Program-made: the position numbers and the translations under genes
Shown here: in pieces, positions 18,199-28,100 of the stretch
How positions within the stretch are numbered: the stretch's first letter is position 1
Layout: each line of letters starts with the position of its first letter
NCBI RefSeq assembly: GCF_030817535.1
Contig: NZ_JAUSZL010000002.1
Span: 2,728,001-2,792,000, forward strand
Length of the DNA stretch: 64,000 bases
Direction: 5' to 3'
DNA from: Streptomyces sp. V3I8
Lineage (GTDB): Bacteria; Actinomycetota; Actinomycetes; Streptomycetales; Streptomycetaceae
The notes under the pieces: model-generated
Database searches by the model: none
Seen by the model: only the letters and a program-made list of their open reading frames with translations
What the model was told of the DNA's origin: nothing

Positions 18199-19830
18199 TC
18201 AGCCCATGTGCGGGTACGGGTAGTCGGTCGGCGGGACCAGCGTCTCCTTGATGGCGCGGGTCAGCGTCCAGCGCATCAGGTTCTGCGGGGCGCCAGCCTT
18301 GTCGTTCGTACCCGACGCGCGGCCGCCACCGAAGGGCTGCTGCCCGACGACGGCACCGGTCGACTTGTCGTTGATGTAGAAGTTGCCCGCGGCGTAGCGC
18401 AGCTTGTCCATCGTGTACGCGGCGGCGGCGCGGTCACCGGCGATGACCGAGCCGGTGAGGGCGTAGTCCGACACCGACTCCATCTGGGCCAGCATCTCGT
18501 CGTACTTCTCGTCCTCGTAGACGTGCACGGCGAGGAACGGTCCGAAGTACTCGGTCGTGAAGACCTCGTTGGCGGGGTCGGAGCACTCCACGACGGTCGG
18601 GCGCACGAACCAGCCCACCGAGTCGTCGTACGTGCCGCCCGCGACGATCGTGCAGCTCGGGTCCGCGGCGGCCCGGTCGATCGCGGCCTTGTTCTTGGCG
18701 AAGGACCGCTCGTCGATGACGGCGCCGATGAAGTTCGACAGGTCGGTGACGTCACCCATGGTGATGCCGTCGACCTCGGCCGCGAACTCCTCCTTGAAGC
18801 CGGAGTTCCAGATGGAGGCCGGGACGTACGCGCGCGAGGAGGCGCTGCACTTCTGGCCCTGGTACTCGAAGGAGCCGCGGGTCAGGGCGGTCTTCAGGAT
18901 GGCGCGGTCGGCGCTCGGGTGCGCGACGACGAAGTCCTTGCCGCCGGTCTCGCCGACCATGCGCGGGTAGGTGCGGTACTTCTCGATGTTGTTGCCGACC
19001 GTCTTCCACAGGTACTGGAAGGTCTTGGTCGAGCCGGTGAAGTGGACGCCGGCGAGGTCGCGGTGTTCGAGGGCGACCTTCGAGACCTCGATGCCGTCGC
19101 CGGTGACGAGGTTGATGACGCCCTTGGGCAGACCGGCCTCCTCCAGGAGCTGCATGAGCAGCACGGCGGCGTGGGTCTGCGTCGGGGACGGCTTCCACAC
19201 GACGACGTTGCCCATGAGGGCGGGGGCCGTGGGCAGGTTGCCCGCGATGGCCGTGAAGTTGAACGGCGTGATCGCGTAGACGAAGCCCTCGAGCGGGCGG
19301 TGGTCGAGGCGGTTCCAGACGCCGGGCGAGTTCGCCGGCGGCTGCTCGGCGAGCAGGTCACGGGCGTACTTCACGTTGAAGCGCCAGAAGTCCACGAGCT
19401 CGCAGGGACAGTCGATCTCGGCCTGCTGGGCGGTCTTGGACTGGCCCAGCATGGTGGAGGCGGCGAGGGTCTCGCGCCACGGTCCGGACAGCAGCTCGGC
19501 GGCGCGCAGGATGATCGCGGCGCGGTCGTCGAAGGACATCGCGCGCCAGGCGGGCGCGGCGGCGAGGGCCGCGTCGACCGCGTCCTGGGCGTCCTGGGCG
19601 GTGGCGTTGCGCAGGGTGCCGATGACGGCCTTGTGGTTGTGCGGCTGCACCACCTGGAACGGCTCGCCGCCGCCCATGCGCTTCTCGCCGCCGATGGTCA
19701 TCGGCAGGTCGATCGGGTTCTCGGCGAGCTCCTTGAGCTTCGCCTCCAGGCGGGCGCGCTCGGCCGAGCCGGGGGCATAGCCGTGCACCGGCTCGTTGAC
19801 GGGGGTGGGGACCTGGGTCACAGCGTCCAT
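18199..19830 (-). CDS. pruA: L-glutamate gamma-semialdehyde (1-pyrroline-5-carboxylate) dehydrogenase
   Basis: A 543-aa aldehyde dehydrogenase of the P5CDH type. Cys328 in QGQKCSASSR is the thiol nucleophile and Glu294 in MVGETGGKD the general base. NAD is bound around GVHFTGSTKTF. The long N-terminus and the end FGGGRASGTNDKAGAPQNLMRW are typical of stand-alone actinobacterial P5CDH. It oxidises glutamate semialdehyde to glutamate with NAD+, the second step of proline use. It follows the proline dehydrogenase gene by 104 bp on the same strand, forming a two-gene operon. Confidence 0.95.
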   Translation of the reverse strand: MDAVTQVPTPVNEPVHGYAPGSAERARLEAKLKELAENPIDLPMTIGGEKRMGGGEPFQVVQPHNHKAVIGTLRNATAQDAQDAVDAALAAAPAWRAMSFDDRAAIILRAAELLSGPWRETLAASTMLGQSKTAQQAEIDCPCELVDFWRFNVKYARDLLAEQPPANSPGVWNRLDHRPLEGFVYAITPFNFTAIAGNLPTAPALMGNVVVWKPSPTQTHAAVLLMQLLEEAGLPKGVINLVTGDGIEVSKVALEHRDLAGVHFTGSTKTFQYLWKTVGNNIEKYRTYPRMVGETGGKDFVVAHPSADRAILKTALTRGSFEYQGQKCSASSRAYVPASIWNSGFKEEFAAEVDGITMGDVTDLSNFIGAVIDERSFAKNKAAIDRAAADPSCTIVAGGTYDDSVGWFVRPTVVECSDPANEVFTTEYFGPFLAVHVYEDEKYDEMLAQMESVSDYALTGSVIAGDRAAAAYTMDKLRYAAGNFYINDKSTGAVVGQQPFGGGRASGTNDKAGAPQNLMRWTLTRAIKETLVPPTDYPYPHMG

Positions 19831-19934
19831 GGGTTCCGTAACTCCTTAGTGAGCGGGTGTCGCCGGACCCGCACCCGTGTCGACGGCCGGGGTGCCGGTC
19901 CTTCTCGGTGTCTCGCGTTCCTTCCCGGTCCCGC

Positions 19935-20861
19935 TCAGTTCCTGGTGAGGACCGAGCGGGCGAAGAACAGCAGGTTGGCCGGCTTCTCCGCGAGGCGGCG
20001 CATGAAGTAGCCGTACCAGTCGGTGCCGTAGGCGGTGTAGACCCTCATGCGGTGACCCTCGGCGGCGAGCCGCAGGTGCTCGTCGCTGCGGATCCCGTAC
20101 AGCATCTGGAACTCGTACTCGTCCACCTTGCGCCCGGCGCGCCGTGCGAGCTCCTGCGCGATGGAGATCAGCCGCGGGTCGTGCGATCCGACCATCGGGT
20201 ACCCGTCGCCCTCCATCAGGGTGCGCAGGACCCGGACGTACGCCTTGTCGATCTCCGGCTTCTGCTGGTACGCGACCTCGGCGGGCTCCTTGTAGGCGCC
20301 CTTCACGAGCCGTACGCGGCTGCCGTTCGCGGCGAGGCGGCGGGCGTCGGCCTCGGTGCGGAAGAGGTAGGCCTGGATGACGCAGCCGGTCTCCGGGAAG
20401 TCCTTGCGGAGCTCCTCGTGGATGGCGAACATCGAGTCGAGGGTGGTGTGGTCCTCGGCGTCGAGCGTGACCGTCGTGCCGATGGCCGCGGCGGCCTCGA
20501 CGACGGGCCGGACGTTGGCCAGCGCCAGTTCGTGCCCGCCCGCCAGGGCCTGCCCGAACATGGACAGCTTCACCGACATCTCGGCGCGCGTCCCGAGCTC
20601 CAGCTCCGCGAGGCGGCCGACCAGCTCCAGGTAGGCGTCACGGGCGGCGGCGGCCTGCTCGGGGGTGGTGATGTCCTCGCCGACCACGTCCATGGTCAGT
20701 TCCAGGCCCTGGTCCGTGAGGTCCTGGACGATCGGCACGATCTGGTCGACGCTCTCCCCGGGGATGAAGCGGTCGACGACCGGCCTGGTCACCGGGGCCG
20801 CCGAGACGAGACGACGCATCCGGTCGCTGCGCGAGGCGGCGAGAATCACGGGACCCAGCAC
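19935..20861 (-). CDS. pruB: Proline dehydrogenase (monofunctional)
   Basis: A 308-aa FAD enzyme of the short monofunctional class. GTG 20859-20861 with GGAGG 6 nt upstream is the start. GCVIQAYLFRTEADARRL, RVRLVKGAYKEP, FQMLYGIRSDE and YTAYGTDWYGYFMRRLAEKP are the conserved FAD and substrate strings of the PRODH barrel. It oxidises L-proline to 1-pyrroline-5-carboxylate and passes electrons to quinone at the membrane. It is first in the operon with P5C dehydrogenase and divergent from a PucR-type regulator, which is the likely proline-responsive activator. Confidence 0.95.
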   Translation of the reverse strand: MLGPVILAASRSDRMRRLVSAAPVTRPVVDRFIPGESVDQIVPIVQDLTDQGLELTMDVVGEDITTPEQAAAARDAYLELVGRLAELELGTRAEMSVKLSMFGQALAGGHELALANVRPVVEAAAAIGTTVTLDAEDHTTLDSMFAIHEELRKDFPETGCVIQAYLFRTEADARRLAANGSRVRLVKGAYKEPAEVAYQQKPEIDKAYVRVLRTLMEGDGYPMVGSHDPRLISIAQELARRAGRKVDEYEFQMLYGIRSDEHLRLAAEGHRMRVYTAYGTDWYGYFMRRLAEKPANLLFFARSVLTRN

Positions 20862-20934
20862 GGGGCACCTCCACAGAAGCCGGTGAACGGAGAACCACCG
20901 TGAAACCTAGGGATCCTCCCGAGCGTGAACCATC

Positions 20935-20944
20935 GACAGCTGTC
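20935..20944. promoter_or_regulatory. Palindrome GACAGCTGTC in the proline operon control region
   Basis: A perfect 10-bp palindrome between the divergent proline dehydrogenase and PucR-type genes. It is the most obvious candidate operator in this 148-bp region; binding is not proven. Confidence 0.35.
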
Positions 20945-21009
20945 ACGCATCCCACCGCAGTTCTCAGACAGATGTATGAGGGCGGGCGGAACCGGGGGAC
21001 AATGCCCAG

Positions 21010-22170
21010 GTGACGGCCGCATACGAAGGTGACTACCAGGACCTCGTCGACGAGGTCTCGGAGCTGCTCGGCGCGCCCGCGACCCTGGAGAACCGGGATT
21101 TCGAACTGATCGTGTTCGGCGCGTACGACAGTGAGGGCGACCTCGACGCGTCGGCGCTGGACCCCGTGCGCACGCGCTCGATCCTGACCCGGCGCTCGAC
21201 GACGGCGGTCCGGGAGTGGTTCGAGGGCTTCGGCATCACGCGGGCGACGGGGCCGGTGCGCATCCCGCCCACCCCGGAGGCCGGGGTCTACCGGGGCCGG
21301 ATCTGCCTGCCGGTACGGCACCGGGGCGTGGTCCTCGGCTACGTCTGGCTCCTGGACGACGACCCGGGCCCGTCGGACGCCCGGCTGGCCACGGCCATGG
21401 AGGTGACGGCGCGGATCGGCGCGCTGCTGGCGGACGAGGCACAGCACGGCGCGGACCTGACCCGGGAGCTCCGGGCCGTCCTCACGGCGGACCGCGACTG
21501 GCAGCGGGACACGGCGATCGCGGAACTACGGACGGCGCTCGGCCCGCGGGCGGACGCACCCCACACCCTGATCTGCGTGGCCCCCTGGCCGTCGCCCGAG
21601 GCGCCCTCGGTACGGACGGTGCAGGGCGCGGCGGCCCTGTGCACGATGCCGCAGGGGGCGTCGGCCCGGTCCCTGGCGGTGCTGCTCCGCCTGCGCGCGC
21701 CCGACGCCCTGGCGCCGGCGACGACAGCGGCGGGCCGGCTGCTGGAGCGGGCGGGTGAGCGGGGCGGGGCGGGCGTCGCGACGGCGCGCGGCGGTCTCGC
21801 GGAGCTGGGAACGGCCTGGCGGGAGGCGTCGGCGGCGGCGCGGGCGGTGGGAGCGGACCCCAGGCTCGGCCCGATCGCGGCATGGCGGTCGATCGGCCCG
21901 TACCGCCTCCTGACGGCGCTCCCCCCGGACGCGACCCATGATCCGGCGGTCGCCCCCCTGCTCTCCGCCACCCACCAGGAACTGGCCCGCACGGCCGAGA
22001 CGTACCTCGACTGCGCCGGCCAGGCGACGCGCACGGCGGCGGCCCTGGGCATCCACCGCCAAACCCTGTACTACCGGCTGTCGCGCGTGGAGGGGCTGAC
22101 GGGCCTGGACCTGGACGACGGCGAGGACAGGCTGCTGCTGCACATGGCGCTCAAGGCGCGGCGCCTGTGA
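21010..22170 (+). CDS. PucR family transcriptional regulator, likely of proline catabolism
   Basis: A 386-aa regulator starting at GTG 21010. The first 130 residues form a sensor-like region ([23 protein letters not shown]). The middle is a GGDEF-like, degenerate CdaR/PucR region rich in Ala. The C-terminus has the PucR helix-turn-helix ([30 protein letters not shown]). The family activates purine, amino-acid and sugar catabolic genes. Its position opposite the proline operon, with a palindrome in the shared promoter, suggests it senses proline or P5C and activates that operon, like PutR of other actinobacteria. Confidence 0.88.
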   Translation: MTAAYEGDYQDLVDEVSELLGAPATLENRDFELIVFGAYDSEGDLDASALDPVRTRSILTRRSTTAVREWFEGFGITRATGPVRIPPTPEAGVYRGRICLPVRHRGVVLGYVWLLDDDPGPSDARLATAMEVTARIGALLADEAQHGADLTRELRAVLTADRDWQRDTAIAELRTALGPRADAPHTLICVAPWPSPEAPSVRTVQGAAALCTMPQGASARSLAVLLRLRAPDALAPATTAAGRLLERAGERGGAGVATARGGLAELGTAWREASAAARAVGADPRLGPIAAWRSIGPYRLLTALPPDATHDPAVAPLLSATHQELARTAETYLDCAGQATRTAAALGIHRQTLYYRLSRVEGLTGLDLDDGEDRLLLHMALKARRL

Positions 22171-22316
22171 GACCGGCTGCGCCGGTCATGGGGTGAGTCG
22201 TTCCCGGGGTGTTCGTGGCCTGCGGGGCGCGGCCCGCCCGGCACCGGTCCGGTGATCCGCGGAACCGAGACAGCCCCCTGTCGCCCCCGCGCCCCTGCCG
22301 ACAGGGACGCGGGGAA

Positions 22317-22380
22317 GCGCAGTTTTCAGGGGCGCGGGAAACTGCGCGACCGGCACCGCCGGGCCGCGGACGGGCACCGG
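22317..22380. repeat. Dispersed intergenic element, copy D with flanking inverted arm
   Basis: The core AGGGGCGCGGGAAACTGCGC begins at 22328. GCGCAGTTT at 22317-22325 is the inverse complement of AAACTGCGC in the same copy, so this copy can fold. A second related segment (CCCCGCGCCCCTGCCG) lies at about 22275. It fills the gap between the convergent PucR-type gene and serA and may terminate both. Confidence 0.7.
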
Positions 22381-22424
22381 GCGGGGGGTTCGGGGGCGGC
22401 AGCCCCCGAACGGGTCGGGCGGCC

Positions 22425-24014
22425 TCAGACCAGGTTGACCGACCGGGCCTGCGTCGCGCCGATCTCCTCCGCCAGCTCCGTCAGGACCGGCTGCGGAACC
22501 GTGTCGTCCACGGTGAGGACGGCGAGCGCCTCGCCCCCGACGTCCGCACGGGCGACCTGCATACCGGCGATGTTGATGCCGGCCTCGCCGAGGATCCGGC
22601 CGAGGGTGCCGACGACGCCGGGGCGGTCGGTGTAGTTGAGGACGACCATGTGGTCGGCGAGCGCCAGGTCCACGTCGTACGCGCCGACGGCCACGATCTT
22701 CTGGTGGTGCTTGGGACCGGCGAGCGTGCCGGAGACCGAGACCTCCTGGCCGTCGCTGAGCGTGCCGCGCACGATGACCACGTTGCGGTGGTCCGCGGAC
22801 TCCGAGCTCGTGGTCAGCCGTACCTCGACGCCGCGCTCCTGCGCGAACAGCGGGGCGTTGACGTAACTCACCGTCTCGTCGACGACGTCCTCGAAGACAC
22901 CCTTGAGGGCGGACAGCTCCAGCACCTTGACGTCGTGCTGGGTGATCTCGCCGTACACCTCGACGTCGAGGCGGACCGCGACCTCGCCCGCGAGCGCGGT
23001 GAAGATGCGGCCGAGCTTCTCGGCGAGCGGCAGCCCCGGCTTGACGTCCTCGGCGATGACGCCGCCCTGGACGTTCACCGCGTCCGGGACCAGCTCACCG
23101 GCGAGCGCGAGGCGCACCGAGCGGGCGACGGAGATGCCGGCCTTCTCCTGCGCCTCGTCCGTGGAGGCGCCGAGGTGCGGGGTGCAGACGACCTGGTCGA
23201 GCTCGAAGAGCGGGGAGTCCGTGCAGGGCTCCTTCGCGTAGACGTCGAGGCCGGCGCCGGCGACCCGGCCCTCCTTGAGCGCCGAGTACAGCGCGGCCTC
23301 GTCGACGATCCCGCCGCGCGCGGCGTTGACGATCCGCACCGACGGCTTGACCTTGTGCAGTGCCTCGTCGCCGATGAGACCGAGGGTCTCCGGCGTCTTC
23401 GGCAGGTGCACGGTGATGAAGTCGGAGACCTCCAGCAGCTCGTCCAGCGAGAGGACCTTGACGCCCATCTGCGCGGCTCGCGCGGGCTGTACGTAGGGGT
23501 CGTAGGCGACGACCTTCATGCCGAAGGCCGACATGCGCTGGGCGACGAGCGCGCCGATGCGGCCCAGGCCCACGACACCGAGGGTCTTCTCCGCCAGCTC
23601 GACACCCGTGTACTTGCTGCGCTTCCACTCGCCGTTCTTCAGGGCGGTGTTGGCCTGCGGGATGTGGCGCGCGGTGGCGAGCAGCAGGCCACAGGCCAGC
23701 TCGGCCGCGGTCACGATGTTCGACGTCGGCGCGTTGACGACCATCACGCCGGCCTTGGTGGCGGCGGAGACGTCGACATTGTCCAGGCCGACGCCGGCTC
23801 GTGCGACGACCTTCAGCTTCTTCGCGGCGGCGACGGCCTCCGCGTCGACCTTCGTGGCCGAACGGATCAGGATCGCGTCCACGTCGGCGATCGCGGGCAG
23901 CAGCTCGGCGCGGTCCCCGCCGTTGCAGTGCCGGATCTCGAAGTCCGGGCCCAGGGCGTCGACGGTTGCGGGCGACAGTTCTTCAGCGATGAGTACGACA
24001 GGTTTCGAGCTCAC
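22425..24014 (-). CDS. serA: D-3-phosphoglycerate dehydrogenase
   Basis: A 529-aa long-type SerA, the normal actinobacterial length. GTG 24012-24014 with GAGGA 5 nt upstream gives VSSKPVVLIAEELSP; the frame is open further upstream but without a ribosome site. The NAD fold carries GLGRIGALVAQR. Catalysis uses Arg in NAARGGIVDE, the following Glu (YAKEPCTDSP) and His in TPHLGASTDEA. Then come the intervening domain and a C-terminal ACT domain (NYTDRPGVVGTLGRILGEAG) that binds serine for feedback inhibition. It commits 3-phosphoglycerate to serine synthesis. It is upstream of nothing else on its strand and has a 285-bp upstream region containing the ilvC terminator. Confidence 0.96.
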   Translation of the reverse strand: MSSKPVVLIAEELSPATVDALGPDFEIRHCNGGDRAELLPAIADVDAILIRSATKVDAEAVAAAKKLKVVARAGVGLDNVDVSAATKAGVMVVNAPTSNIVTAAELACGLLLATARHIPQANTALKNGEWKRSKYTGVELAEKTLGVVGLGRIGALVAQRMSAFGMKVVAYDPYVQPARAAQMGVKVLSLDELLEVSDFITVHLPKTPETLGLIGDEALHKVKPSVRIVNAARGGIVDEAALYSALKEGRVAGAGLDVYAKEPCTDSPLFELDQVVCTPHLGASTDEAQEKAGISVARSVRLALAGELVPDAVNVQGGVIAEDVKPGLPLAEKLGRIFTALAGEVAVRLDVEVYGEITQHDVKVLELSALKGVFEDVVDETVSYVNAPLFAQERGVEVRLTTSSESADHRNVVIVRGTLSDGQEVSVSGTLAGPKHHQKIVAVGAYDVDLALADHMVVLNYTDRPGVVGTLGRILGEAGINIAGMQVARADVGGEALAVLTVDDTVPQPVLTELAEEIGATQARSVNLV

Positions 24015-24250
24015 GTGAGTCCTCACAAGTCCATTGCGGACGGCCGTCCCGACGGCCGCAGGCGGTGGAGGGTTGCCGCGTGTTAGACGCACGACGCTGT
24101 GGGCCCGACGCGTATGTAGTGGAGCAGTCTAGTGGTGGCGCGCCGTGTTCACGCGCCTCCGCAGAAGGATCACCCGCACGTGCACATCAGCGCGCACGAT
24201 CCAGCACGCCTGTATCAGCCGTTCCGGCTGTTCGGTACGCAGCCGGGCAC

Positions 24251-24287
24251 GGCCGTGGCACCGGGGCGGCGCCCCGGTGCCACGGCC
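24251..24287 (-). terminator. Terminator of ilvC (17-bp perfect stem)
   Basis: GGCCGTGGCACCGGGGC (24251-24267) and GCCCCGGTGCCACGGCC (24271-24287) pair perfectly with a GGC loop, 13 bp past the ilvC stop. Confidence 0.85.
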
Positions 24288-24299
24288 GGACCGGTGGAA

Positions 24300-25977
<1,678 letters not shown>

Positions 25978-26003
25978 GGGTCTGCTTCCTTTACCTACGG
26001 CTC

Positions 26004-27855
26004 TCAGTCGTCTTCGTTGTCGCCGAAGTCGGGGCGGACGTCCCGGGCGGCCAGGATCTCGTCGTTCGAGGTGCCGGCGGCGACCATCGGCCACACCATG
26101 GCGTCCTCGTGGACGATGAAGTCGATCACGACGGGACGGTCGTTGACCGAGTTCGCCTCTTCGATGACCTTGTCGAGGTCGTCGGGCGACTCGCAGCGGA
26201 TCGCGTAGCAGCCCATGGCCTCGGACAGCTTCACGAAGTCGGGGACGCGGGTGCCGGCGCTCGGCTGCTTGCCGTCCGCGTCCGGGCCGCTGTGCAGCAC
26301 GGTGTTGGAGTAGCGCTGGTTGTAGAAGAGGGTCTGCCACTGGCGGACCATCCCGAGGGCGCCGTTGTTGATGATGGCGACCTTGATCGGGATGTTGTTC
26401 AGGGCGCAGGTGGTGAGTTCCTGGTTGGTCATCTGGAAACAGCCGTCGCCGTCGATCGCCCAGACCGTGCGGTCCGGTGCGCCGGGCCTTGGCGCCCATC
26501 GCGGCGGGCACCGCGTAGCCCATCGTCCCGGCGCCGCCGGAGTTGAGCCAGGTCGCCGGCTGCTCGTACCGGATGTAGTGCGCGGACCACATCTGGTGCT
26601 GGCCGACGCCCGCGGCGAAGATCGTGCCCTCGGGCGCGAGCTGTCCGATGCGCTCGATGACCTGCTGCGGCGCGAGCGAGCCGTTCGCGGGCTGCTCGTA
26701 GCCCAGCGGGTACGTCTCGCGCCAGCGGTCGAGGTCCTTCCACCAGGCGGTGTAGTCGCCGACGTGCCCCTCGTTGTGCTCCTTCTGCACGGCCTGGACC
26801 AGGTCGGCGACGACCTCGCGGGCGTCTCCGACGATCGGCACGTCGGCGGCGCGGTTCTTGCCGATCTCGGCCGGGTCGATGTCGGCGTGGACGATCTTCG
26901 CGTGCGGGGCGAAGCTGTCCAGCTTGCCGGTGACGCGGTCGTCGAAGCGGGCTCCGAGGGCGACGATCAGGTCGGCCTTCTGCAGCGCGGTGACGGCGGT
27001 GACCGCACCGTGCATGCCCGGCATCCCCACGTGCAGCGGGTGGCTGTCGGGGAATGCGCCGAGCGCCATCAGGGTGGTGGTGACGGGCGCTCCGGTGAGT
27101 TCCGCGAGGACCTTCAGCTCGGCGGTGGCGCCGGCCTTGATGACGCCGCCGCCGACGTAGAGGACGGGCCGCTTCGCCTGGGTGATCAGCCGGGCCGCCT
27201 CGCGGATCTGCTTGGCGTGCGGCTTGGTCACCGGGCGGTAGCCGGGCAGGTCCATGACCGGCGGCCAGGAGAAGGTGGTCCTGGCCTGGAGGATGTCCTT
27301 GGGGATGTCGACCAGGACCGGTCCCGGGCGGCCGCTGGAGGCGATGTGGAACGCCTGCGCGATCGCCTGGGGGATGTCCTCCGCCCTGGTGACCAGGAAG
27401 CTGTGCTTGGTGATCGGCATGGTGATGCCGACGATGTCCGCCTCCTGGAAGGCGTCCGTACCGATCGCCTGGGAGACGACCTGCCCGGTGATGGCGACCA
27501 GCGGCACGGAGTCCATGTGGGCGTCCGCGATCGGGGTGACCAGGTTGGTGGCGCCCGGCCCGGACGTCGCCATGCACACCCCGACCTTGCCGGTGGCCTG
27601 CGCGTACCCGGTGGCCGCGTGACCCGCGCCCTGCTCGTGGCGGACCAGCACGTGCCGCACCCGCGTGGAGTCCATCAGCGGGTCGTACGCCGGAAGGATG
27701 GTGCCGCCGGGAATGCCGAATACCGTCTCGGCCCCGACCTCCTCAAGGGAGCGGACGAGGGACTGCGCTCCCGTCACCTGCTCGGGGGCGGACTGCTGTC
27801 CTCCGGAACGGGGCCGCGGCTGCGGGTGGTGGGCCCCGGTGGCCTGCTCGGTCAT
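26004..27855 (-). pseudogene. ilvB: Acetolactate synthase large subunit, broken by a one-base frameshift in this sequence
   Basis: A ThDP enzyme condensing two pyruvates (or pyruvate plus 2-ketobutyrate). ATG 27853-27855 is preferred over the ATG two codons earlier because GAGAAGAG then has proper spacing. The frame is normal through [15 protein letters not shown], and the remaining 150 codons ([20 protein letters not shown] to the end) lie in the +1 frame. The shift comes from one extra G in the run 26484-26486: deleting it restores [17 protein letters not shown] and a 616-aa enzyme of normal length. ThDP Glu ([11 protein letters not shown]) and the Mg motif (GDGCFQM) are both intact. Because ilvN and the leader are intact, a sequencing error or very recent mutation is likelier than real loss. 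Confidence 0.9.
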
Positions 27856-27934
27856 CGGCATTCTCTTCTCGATGCTGAGGGTTTTTGCGAGTTTTGTGCG
27901 GTGTGCGGTTACTGGGCGACAGTCACTCGTGCAA

Positions 27935-27969
27935 CAAAAAACCCCTCGTGCCGAAAGGCAGGCGAGGGG
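27935..27969 (-). terminator. Attenuator terminator of the ilvBN operon
   Basis: On the minus strand CCCCTCG (27963-27969) and CGAGGGG (27942-27948) pair across a 14-nt loop and are followed by six U residues. It lies 57 nt after the leader-peptide stop and 80 nt before ilvB, the arrangement of a branched-chain amino-acid attenuator. Confidence 0.85.
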
Positions 27970-28025
27970 AGCGCGTCGGGTGCGGTCACTGGGAGTTCCG
28001 GTTCATCGATCCGGTGCTTCCCAGC

Positions 28026-28067
28026 TCAGCCGACGCGCTTTCCAAGTACGAGAATTCGGGTGCGCAT
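28026..28067 (-). CDS. ilvB leader peptide MRTRILVLGKRVG
   Basis: A 14-codon micro-ORF with AGGAGG 9 nt upstream of ATG 28065-28067. Codons 5-8 are ATT CTC GTA CTT, that is Ile-Leu-Val-Leu spelled with codons that are rare here, so ribosome stalling would report shortage of any branched-chain aminoacyl-tRNA. The downstream hairpin at 27942-27969 completes the attenuator. Such leaders before ilvB are known from comparative work in actinobacteria. Its promoter must overlap the end of the upstream GGDEF gene (possible -10 CATAAT at 28125-28130). Confidence 0.85.
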   Translation of the reverse strand: MRTRILVLGKRVG

Positions 28068-28100
28068 GGCACAGACCCTCCTCCCGGCGCACTGTTCGTG

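Noticed and set aside
26484..26486. Programmed frameshifting in ilvB
   Set aside because: There is no slippery heptamer, stimulatory structure or stop-codon arrangement known for such events. A one-base indel in a G run is simpler, so it is listed as an error or mutation.
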